IMG/VR virus record: IMGVR_UViG_3300048136_000032
Span: 1-30,451 of that record
DNA length: 30,451 nt
Strand: one strand, 5' to 3'
DNA from: a virus
Made by a program: the position numbers and the translations under genes
In this document: positions 25,213 to 30,451 of the stretch, one piece after another
Layout of the letters: each line of letters begins with the position of its first letter
Numbering within the stretch: position 1 is the first letter of the stretch
The notes under the pieces: generated by a model
Told to the model about the DNA's origin: nothing
Database searches by the model: none
What the model saw: only the letters and a program-made list of their open reading frames with translations

Positions 25213-25802
25213 GCTGTCTCTCCCAAGATTAGCTTACGTGCTTCGTTAAACTCATTTGATTTGAGATCACTACGCTCGGCAGTTGTGAAGATGCCGCCCT
25301 TACTAGGTGCAACCCACAATGCTTTCTTGTCGTCGTTACTGATCTCGCCCCATGCTTCTGCTACAGCCTCCCATGCCTTCAATGCGAGGTGTTCTTTGAT
25401 GAAGTACACAGACGCATAGTTGCGCTGTAGTGCTTCGTTGTGAGCCATGATTGGCCCGGTGTCTTGTTGCTGTTGGATAGCGTTGGCAACCTCATCGGCA
25501 GACGCATACTCAGTACCGCCAAAGCCTAGAGCTGATAGACAGCGACCAATAGCCGAGGTCTCTGCGTTCTCTAGCGCACTGGTTGCATTGATCTTGCTGG
25601 CGGCACGTACCTCTTCTGAGTAGCCAGTAGCCAACAGACGACCATCGTTATCCAAGATGCTGGCCTTCATAATGACCAGTACATCATTGGCCTCGACCAG
25701 ATCAGTCGAGATTGTATAATCGGGATGAGCCGCCCTAAACTCTGCGACCCGAAGTGCCACGGTCTTATATTCTTTACCGTGGATTTTTACGACACCATTC
25801 AT
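25209..25802 (-). CDS. Probable ssDNA annealing protein (ERF/Sak-like)
   Basis: In this 197-residue protein the segment ALENAETSAIGRCLSALGFGG (residues about 76-96), with the preceding basic and alternating strands, is the signature of phage single-strand annealing proteins often annotated ERF-like. The following SADEVANAI helix is also typical. Such proteins anneal complementary strands during phage recombination and concatemer formation. It is paired with SSB and the NinB-like protein. The exact subfamily is uncertain. Confidence 0.65.
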   Translation of the reverse strand: MNGVVKIHGKEYKTVALRVAEFRAAHPDYTISTDLVEANDVLVIMKASILDNDGRLLATGYSEEVRAASKINATSALENAETSAIGRCLSALGFGGTEYASADEVANAIQQQQDTGPIMAHNEALQRNYASVYFIKEHLALKAWEAVAEAWGEISNDDKKALWVAPSKGGIFTTAERSDLKSNEFNEARKLILGETA

Positions 25803-26017
25803 GCTACTTCTCCTGCGACACTCGCCGCGTCCATCATTTGAATTAATTCATAACCACGGGCAAACCCTGCCTCGTAGTCCTGATCGGGTATATGGCGCTT
25901 GCCCCAATCATGGGCCATGCCATCTTCGAAACCACACCTGTACGCCCGGACCTTGGGGTCCATGTGCTGGCGTAATCCCTTGCTCAACACTTCTTCGGTA
26001 TCAAAAGTCACTGTCAC
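25799..26017 (-). CDS. Small hypothetical protein with GF/GY repeats (72 aa)
   Basis: The start is taken as GTG at 26017 after a GGGGG stretch; ATG codons further up lie deep inside the preceding gene. The 72-residue product has YRCGFEDGMAHDW and YEAGFARGYELI, a pattern of short phage proteins with a repeated (Y/F)xxGFxxG motif. No function known. It is coupled by ATGA to the annealing-protein gene. Confidence 0.5.
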   Translation of the reverse strand: MTVTFDTEEVLSKGLRQHMDPKVRAYRCGFEDGMAHDWGKRHIPDQDYEAGFARGYELIQMMDAASVAGEVA

Positions 26018-26360
26018 GTACCCCCAGATCAAGTGCCGTCTCAGGCTTGATATCCATTTCATAAGCGTACTTTGACTGCTCATCCGAAATGGCCTCAATG
26101 GTCATCGGCTTGGCGTAGTTCCAAAGCATTGTGCGGAGTTTGTTAACGACATCAGCAGGGTCCATCTGGTCGTTGAAAATCATGTCAACAAATTCCAGTT
26201 CAGATCCGGTTTGGTGTGCGGCGGTAGGTGCAAGCTCGGATGAGTCGCGTTCGACTTGACGCATTAAGTCACGGCGAATGTCCATGTCCTCAATGTAGTC
26301 AACATTCTCTTCCCAGCTAGGGAAGTTAGTAGCGATTTCGTAGAAATCAAATTCTGACAT
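26001..26360 (-). CDS. First gene of early leftward operon, hypothetical (119 aa)
   Basis: The ATG at 26360 has a strong CCAAGGGAGAAG ribosome-binding leader; the frame extends to 26402 but only through the operator region. The 119-residue acidic, helical protein (many Asp and Glu) has no recognised domain. It is the first gene after the presumed early promoter, a place often used by small host-takeover proteins (inference). Confidence 0.65.
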   Translation of the reverse strand: MSEFDFYEIATNFPSWEENVDYIEDMDIRRDLMRQVERDSSELAPTAAHQTGSELEFVDMIFNDQMDPADVVNKLRTMLWNYAKPMTIEAISDEQSKYAYEMDIKPETALDLGVRDSDF

Positions 26361-26379
26361 TTTGCTTCTCCCTTGGTTA

Positions 26380-26393
26380 GTTCCACATGGAAC
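26380..26393. promoter_or_regulatory. Perfect inverted repeat, candidate operator of early operon
   Basis: GTTCCA (26380-26385), CA and TGGAAC (26388-26393) form a perfect 14-bp operator-like palindrome 20 bases before the first early ATG. A TTTGCA hexamer on the leftward strand (26425-26430) could be a -35 element, but no good -10 follows. A dimeric HTH regulator such as the Cro-like protein could bind here. Confidence 0.5.
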
Positions 26394-26440
26394 ACCAAAC
26401 ACTTTACGTTATGTTTTAGGAGAATGCAAACAGTTTATGT

Positions 26441-26794
26441 TTATGAATAAGTCCACATGACCGGAGTGGTCTTTCGATTGTCAACGTGTACGAAGGTTCT
26501 AGCAACACCGATAGAGAACCCCATATTGATTGCCTCATGCACGATGTTCATACGCTCAAAGCCGTTAGACACAGCGATGTCAGCCGCGAGACCTTGGCAA
26601 TGATAGCCTGTACCGGGTTCGGCTTTACGCGCTTCAGAAGGGTGGGTTGCATCCCTGTAGCCAGAAGTAATGCGAAACGGGAATCCTACCTTTTCACGCA
26701 ACTCATCGAGCTTTACTAGAAACTCATGGTCCATCTCGTTGCGATTCGTGTGGGTACAGTTGAACTCTTCGAGTCTGAAAAACTTGTAGGTCAT
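26441..26794 (-). CDS. Endolysin, M15 peptidase family
   Basis: This 117-residue protein has SGYR (44-47), HCQGLAADI (H65 and D72) and FVHVD (H103 and D105), which reproduce the zinc-ligand and catalytic layout of M15 D-alanyl carboxypeptidase or L-Ala-D-Glu endopeptidase enzymes. It has no signal peptide, so it relies on the holin. It cleaves cross-linking peptides of peptidoglycan at lysis. It is coupled (ATGA) to the holin gene and is the last gene of its leftward block. Confidence 0.9.
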   Translation of the reverse strand: MTYKFFRLEEFNCTHTNRNEMDHEFLVKLDELREKVGFPFRITSGYRDATHPSEARKAEPGTGYHCQGLAADIAVSNGFERMNIVHEAINMGFSIGVARTFVHVDNRKTTPVMWTYS

Positions 26795-27186
26795 TGCTTT
26801 GCGACGTTCTTAGTTTTTTCTACGGTACGCATACCACCAAGCCCCAGCATCCCTAACAGGACAGGCATCATCTCGCTAACGTCCAGTGACGGGACAAGCA
26901 AGGGGTTCTCAGTTATAGAAAGAAACAAGTTAGTAAGAGGAATAACAAGAAAGTTGACGCCAAAACCGAGAACACATACCCAACCGGTGGCCGGACGCCA
27001 GCCGCCGATAAATACGCTACCGCTTTGGCTTTCAGCTCTGTTAACTTCGATTTGAGATTTTGCAATTTCATGTGCTTGCCTCTCAGCTAGGGTTGCGATC
27101 TCGTGGGCTAACTTAGCCTTCTGATCTTTGTCTTCTACAAACTTATCGAGTAGCCCAGTAACAGGACCTATGAGGTGTTCAATCAT
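26791..27186 (-). CDS. Holin, three-transmembrane type
   Basis: In this 131-residue protein a charged helical N-terminus is followed by GGWRPATGWVCVLGFGVNFLV (residues about 61-81), a second hydrophobic stretch and MMPVLLGMLGLGGMRTVEK near 105-123. The WRPxTGW motif and the glycine-rich third segment match the GTA-type three-TM holin family. It permeabilises the inner membrane for the endolysin encoded just below. Confidence 0.88.
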   Translation of the reverse strand: MIEHLIGPVTGLLDKFVEDKDQKAKLAHEIATLAERQAHEIAKSQIEVNRAESQSGSVFIGGWRPATGWVCVLGFGVNFLVIPLTNLFLSITENPLLVPSLDVSEMMPVLLGMLGLGGMRTVEKTKNVAKQ

Positions 27187-27380
27187 CGGATGAACTCTAT
27201 GACGCCGATGACTAACGGGATGACGGTCATAATAACTATGAGCTGGCGGTTCATTGCGGCATCTAGCTTATCAAAGCGAACGTTATGTTCATCAAGCTGG
27301 CGCTGGATGTTCTCGTATCTGATCAGGCACTCTTTCTCGTGCGCCTCTAGTTTAATCAGTGCTTCCTGTGCCACATCCAT
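27183..27380 (-). CDS. Small coiled-coil and membrane protein of lysis cassette
   Basis: The ATG at 27380, two bases past the previous stop, is preferred; TTG codons upstream extend the frame to 27404. In the 65-residue product residues 1-46 are an Arg/Glu/Leu coiled coil and residues 48-65 (QLIVIMTVIPLVIGVIEFIR) a C-terminal membrane helix. It resembles small XhlA-like lysis accessories. Coupled to the holin gene. Confidence 0.6.
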   Translation of the reverse strand: MDVAQEALIKLEAHEKECLIRYENIQRQLDEHNVRFDKLDAAMNRQLIVIMTVIPLVIGVIEFIR

Positions 27381-27381
27381 C

Positions 27382-27843
27382 TCATTTACCGCCCTTATCA
27401 ACAATTAACCAAATCAAAAATACAATGGGTATGACTCCGATTATACCAAGAATTCCTGCCAGTATTTTTTCTTTCAGTCTCTTTTGGTTGTAGATCGTCA
27501 GCTCACGTTCCCGGCTGATAGTCTTTTGTAGCTGTCTGAACTCCTCTAGACCATCATCGCCATAGGTATACTTGATTAGCAAAACGATCTCGCGCCTTTG
27601 CGCTCTTAGCTTTTGCTGTCTGGCAAAGCGTTCTAAGGCTTCAGCCTGTACACTCTTAGCAAATACCACCTTGCGGAAGGGCGACGGATCTTTCTTGTCG
27701 CACTCCATCGCGTCACTGTAATGCCCCCACCAAACGCCGATTTGAGATAGCGTGTCTTCAGCGGATCTACCGGCTTCGACCATGCCTCTAACCATGGCGT
27801 AGGCTTTGGCACATCCAGCGGCGGCAGTGACCGGATCAATCAT
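27382..27843 (-). CDS. Coiled-coil protein with C-terminal membrane anchor
   Basis: This 153-residue protein starts with IDPVTAAAGCAKAYAMVRGMVEAG, has a long charged coiled-coil region (70-125) and ends with a hydrophobic helix (ILAGILGIIGVIPIVFLIWLIV, residues about 128-149). C-terminal anchors like this occur in phage lysis or envelope proteins. No lipobox or named family is seen. The start overlaps the stop of the upstream 50-residue gene (TAATG). Confidence 0.6.
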   Translation of the reverse strand: MIDPVTAAAGCAKAYAMVRGMVEAGRSAEDTLSQIGVWWGHYSDAMECDKKDPSPFRKVVFAKSVQAEALERFARQQKLRAQRREIVLLIKYTYGDDGLEEFRQLQKTISRERELTIYNQKRLKEKILAGILGIIGVIPIVFLIWLIVDKGGK

Positions 27844-27995
27844 TACTTCCTTGCAGTCTTAGCCGCATCCTTAAACGCTTTAGCAGTTGGCGCGCCCTTA
27901 GCACCGGGCTTACGCATACGCTCACCAGAGCCAGACGCAATACGCTCTCGCTTCTTTTGTATGTTGTAGTACAAACCTTTCTTTGGCTTTCTCAT
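27843..27995 (-). CDS. DUF5872-like small basic protein (50 aa)
   Basis: The ATG at 27995 opens a 50-residue frame. It reads RKPKKGLYYNIQKKRERI, then SGSGERMRKPGAKGAPTAKAFKDAAK, a signature I recall from a widespread family (DUF5872) in marine phages and large algal viruses. It is very basic, with many Lys, and so may bind nucleic acid or pack in the head. It overlaps both flanking genes by TAATG. Family number is by recall. Confidence 0.75.
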   Translation of the reverse strand: MRKPKKGLYYNIQKKRERIASGSGERMRKPGAKGAPTAKAFKDAAKTARK

Positions 27996-28273
27996 TACCA
28001 TTTCACCTTGTTTGCCCAGTAAGCCGCAGACATCTTGCCTTTGGCTATGTTCTTAGCATGACGCGCCTTGAATGACTTCCTACGCTTACGTGCCGATTCT
28101 GATTCTCCACCTCTTGCCGGGGAGCCAGATACACCTTGTTGCCCAAAGCGTATAGTCTCAACCCGGTCACCCTCTTTCGCTACAACGACGTGCGATTTCT
28201 TTGGGTGCTTAGGGGTACGCTTGGGCTTGTTGTAGCCCGATACACCTATCCTGTCTAACAGGGATTGGCTCAT
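27995..28273 (-). CDS. DUF6321-like basic protein
   Basis: The ATG at 28273 overlaps the stop of the gene above (ATGA). The 92-residue product contains SHVVVAKEGDRVETIRFGQQGVSGSP and a long FKARHAKNIAKGKMSAAYWANKVKW C-terminus, matching a family I recall (DUF6321) shared by marine phages and giant viruses. Function unknown. Like its 50-residue neighbour it is strongly basic, and the two are often found together. Confidence 0.8.
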   Translation of the reverse strand: MSQSLLDRIGVSGYNKPKRTPKHPKKSHVVVAKEGDRVETIRFGQQGVSGSPARGGESESARKRRKSFKARHAKNIAKGKMSAAYWANKVKW

Positions 28274-28662
28274 AGCCAAACTCTCATAGGTTGCTCAGGT
28301 GTTACACCGTGTGACTCATCCAGTGCCTCTACAGTCTCACGCTGTGCGTCACCTACCAAGCGGATGTTTACATGCCAGCCTGCCATCGCTTGCATCTCAG
28401 GGTACTCGTTGCCTTCCTCGTCAGTCAGCATAGTGCCTGTTGGCTCGTGCAGTGTGCCTACCACGTCTATAGCGTAGTCGTGTGAATGAGTGACAAGGTA
28501 CGCGTCACCGTCTGCTACCTGAGTTTCTACACCCTCGTCGTCTATCTGAGTCACGTAGTCCTGTCGGTAGAACGCTGAGAGTACAGTCGGCATATCTGAC
28601 TCAGCCGATAGTCGTAGGTAGAAGTCACGCTTTGGTGCTTCAATGATTACTTCTTCTGTCAT
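28270..28662 (-). CDS. Hypothetical tail-associated protein (130 aa)
   Basis: This 130-residue protein contains HSHDYAIDVVGTLHEPTGTM (near 60-79) and WHVNIRLVGDAQRETVEAL (near 97-115), a pattern of short acidic phage proteins found just after tail or adhesin genes. It may be an assembly chaperone or a minor tail component (inference). It is linked to the tail gene above by ATGA. Confidence 0.6.
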   Translation of the reverse strand: MTEEVIIEAPKRDFYLRLSAESDMPTVLSAFYRQDYVTQIDDEGVETQVADGDAYLVTHSHDYAIDVVGTLHEPTGTMLTDEEGNEYPEMQAMAGWHVNIRLVGDAQRETVEALDESHGVTPEQPMRVWL

Positions 28663-30332
28663 GATGTTAGATCCTGTAGTTGTGCGTCACTAAGTCTTCG
28701 CGGGTAGTACTTGATGGACTTGATGTGGCCGTTGGCGTATCTCGAAGTGTGGTCAACGCCTATTTTTAGCGTTTGAATTGCTGTTGGTAATGCACTGGAA
28801 GTGTCCTCAGTGCCTAAAGATCCGTTAGCGGATGAGTTTGTACTGGTTGGGCTAAATGCAAGAGCTGTAATGGCGACTTCACCAGCATCAAAAATATTCG
28901 CGTTATGACCATCGGTATAGTATTTTGCAGTATCTACACCGCCCGTTCTTATAGATTGCCATCCATCGTTAACTAAAACACCTAAATCGATTCTATTATT
29001 AGTGTCTTCTACAAGCTGAACGAAGGCGTTGTATTGCGATGTTTGAGGGCTGATTATTGAAGACGTAACTACAACAGTCCCAGCACTCTGGTTATACCCA
29101 AAGTCAGCCACGGGGATAGACGCTACATCGGCAGAGCGTGTTGTCGTACTACCAGAATTACTCTTGATGTAACTTGTGGGGAACGAGCCTTCCTCGACTT
29201 GAGCGCCCCAAATGTAGATACCGCTAGTGCCGTCTCCAGCAAAAGAAACACAATCAAAGCTGTTTATTGAAGTTCCGTCGCTAATTCCAACAGTAAAATT
29301 TACCGACCCGCCATCAGATGACGTAATTACGGAAAGTCTCCACCAGCCATTACCAGCGTCTTGTACACGGTAGTCAGAAGTTGTCGGTGTACCTCTGGTG
29401 GAAGTATCAAAAACACTGCCGTCATCTAAATCAATAAATACAGAATATCCCGTACTTGGACTCGAATCTAAAAGCCTAATGCCGCCGTATTTATATTCTG
29501 CTTTTTTTAAGTAAACAGAACCTACTACATTCGTTGCTCCAGAAACAGTAGCGTCTTCTTGAATAATTTGTGTTCCTGTCCCTGAGGTAGCGAAAAGTTT
29601 CCAAACGCTATCTGACATGCTTGGAGACTCTGTTAAGCCTGAAGTGAGAGACGTGTCGCCTTTTTGTCCGTTAGCCCAACGACCTGATTGAACAGTAAAG
29701 TCCTCAGAGTAAGTCAGCAGATTAGTCCTAGCTTCCTCCACCAGCAAACCCAGCCTGTTACCGTCTGCATCGTACTCTACACGGGGGACATTCTCTGGAT
29801 GCTCGAACAGCGTTAGGGTACCGTCTGATTCGTCGAAGATGACTTCTTTGACGCTGATGTTGTCTGCTTTTCCTGTCACGCCGTTTGCTGTCGCCGTACC
29901 TATTGTTAGGTAGGTTGTTGAGGATGTTGCGACAAACTGAAAGCGAAGCGCAGTCCCTATGCCAAAATCATTTAGGTTGTTATAAGAGGATGAGCCTGAC
30001 GTTCCTGTGCCAGCTCTTACATATAACGCCGCACTAGAAACATCTAACGTAATAACGTAAATGCCACCAACATTTGTTGAGAGCGCCTGATATACCTTTG
30101 CATTATTGCTTCCGTCTACCCTTGGAATTGAAAGCTCCTCTAAAGAAACAGAAGCCGAAGAAGAGCCTATGCTTGCATCTGTCCAGCCAGTAAGATCACC
30201 GCTAGAAAAATCCCCATTAGTAACAAGCTCAGTCCCATAGCTAACAGGGCGCAATGCAGTCGCACGTCCGCCACCACTAGCCCTAACAAATGAGATTAAA
30301 TCTTCGTAGTTACTGTTAACTTTCGTACCCAT
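28659..30332 (-). CDS. Second modular tail/adhesin protein
   Basis: This is a 557-residue protein. The N-terminus (YEDLISFVRASGGGRAT) is a common phage appendage opening. Then comes a jelly-roll-like domain starting at ELVTNGDFSSGDLTGW (residues about 35-165) and the LVEEARTNLLTYSEDF module (about 197-395). Last is a beta-sandwich resembling LamG (about 415-557), ending in IKSIKYYPRRLSDAQLQ. The middle module is shared with the large tail protein at the left edge. It is a probable receptor-binding or decoration protein. Confidence 0.8.
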   Translation of the reverse strand: MGTKVNSNYEDLISFVRASGGGRATALRPVSYGTELVTNGDFSSGDLTGWTDASIGSSSASVSLEELSIPRVDGSNNAKVYQALSTNVGGIYVITLDVSSAALYVRAGTGTSGSSSYNNLNDFGIGTALRFQFVATSSTTYLTIGTATANGVTGKADNISVKEVIFDESDGTLTLFEHPENVPRVEYDADGNRLGLLVEEARTNLLTYSEDFTVQSGRWANGQKGDTSLTSGLTESPSMSDSVWKLFATSGTGTQIIQEDATVSGATNVVGSVYLKKAEYKYGGIRLLDSSPSTGYSVFIDLDDGSVFDTSTRGTPTTSDYRVQDAGNGWWRLSVITSSDGGSVNFTVGISDGTSINSFDCVSFAGDGTSGIYIWGAQVEEGSFPTSYIKSNSGSTTTRSADVASIPVADFGYNQSAGTVVVTSSIISPQTSQYNAFVQLVEDTNNRIDLGVLVNDGWQSIRTGGVDTAKYYTDGHNANIFDAGEVAITALAFSPTSTNSSANGSLGTEDTSSALPTAIQTLKIGVDHTSRYANGHIKSIKYYPRRLSDAQLQDLTS

Positions 30333-30451
30333 TAGTGCCTCCAGTCGCTTTCTAAGCTGTCCACACCAAGAAGCTCACAGCACTTAACTAAATCATCTGC
30401 TGTAAACCGTCTAAATTCAGTGGCACCATTAAAGTCTGCATCATGCAATGC
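30332..30451 (-). CDS. Small ORF cut by right edge (at least 39 aa)
   Basis: The frame is open from the right edge to a TAA that overlaps the next ATG (TAATG). The 39 visible residues (DADFNGATEFRRFTADDLVKCCELLGVDSLESDWRH near the C-terminus) are helical. No family recognised. If the molecule is circular, an in-frame TAG lies a few codons upstream across the join and TTG is the only usual start, giving 38 residues. Confidence 0.5.
   Translation of the reverse strand, partial: ALHDADFNGATEFRRFTADDLVKCCELLGVDSLESDWRH

Noticed and set aside
1-30451. Diversity-generating retroelement expected from the BPP-1-like gene order
   Set aside because: No reverse transcriptase frame and no template/variable repeat pair were seen near the adhesin genes.
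1-30451. CRISPR array, tRNA genes, insertion sequence or integrase
   Set aside because: No spaced direct repeats, cloverleaf sequences, transposase or recombinase frames were found by eye.

Overview
The window is almost certainly one tailed bacteriophage with a podovirus-type virion. No host genes, rRNA or tRNA are visible. The packaging and structural genes run in the order TerS, TerL, portal, scaffold, coat, two tail tubular proteins, a small internal protein and three long internal (ejection) proteins. This is the order of T7-type and BPP-1-type podovirus virion modules. I see no DNA polymerase, primase, RNA polymerase or integrase, so the phage probably uses host replication and transcription. 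The host is likely a Gram-negative bacterium, possibly marine. That rests on small accessory families I recall from marine viromes and on the M15 endolysin with its three-TM holin, and it is inference.

Layout. (1) A long leftward late block starts near 20.14 kb and runs to base 1: small regulators and hypotheticals (19.3-20.1 kb), terminase, portal, a small HExxH protein, scaffold, coat, tail tubes, ejection proteins, a spike-base-like protein and a large modular tail protein cut by the left edge. (2) The right edge carries another leftward block: a cut small ORF, a second modular tail protein, three short accessory proteins, two coiled-coil/TM proteins, holin and endolysin (26.44-30.45 kb). 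If the molecule is circular, blocks 1 and 2 are one continuous late operon. (3) A leftward early block (20.94-26.36 kb) holds DNA-metabolism genes: a probable ssDNA annealing protein, SSB, a Cro-like HTH protein, a replication-helper-like protein, a PD-(D/E)XK-type protein, NinB, an HTH-metallophosphoesterase, a zinc-ribbon protein and a NinG-like HNH protein. (4) A short rightward operon (20.33-20.99 kb) opposes everything else and ends in a stand-alone sigma region 4-like protein. Its 3' end overlaps the NinG-like gene tail to tail.

Control signals. The 158-bp divergent region (20177-20334) and the 80-bp region 26361-26440 appear to be the main switches. They share a 10-mer and a 15-base ribosome-binding leader, and the second carries a 14-bp perfect inverted repeat. 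The 327-bp stretch 24396-24722 has no confident leftward gene. It contains a rightward intrinsic terminator that ends against the 3' end of the Cro-like gene, which recalls the lambda OOP arrangement. The coat gene is followed by a terminator-like hairpin and preceded by two competing inverted repeats.

Most genes overlap by a few bases (ATGA, TAATG), so translational coupling is likely throughout. Several starts are set here from ribosome-binding sites and gene junctions instead of the longest open frame.
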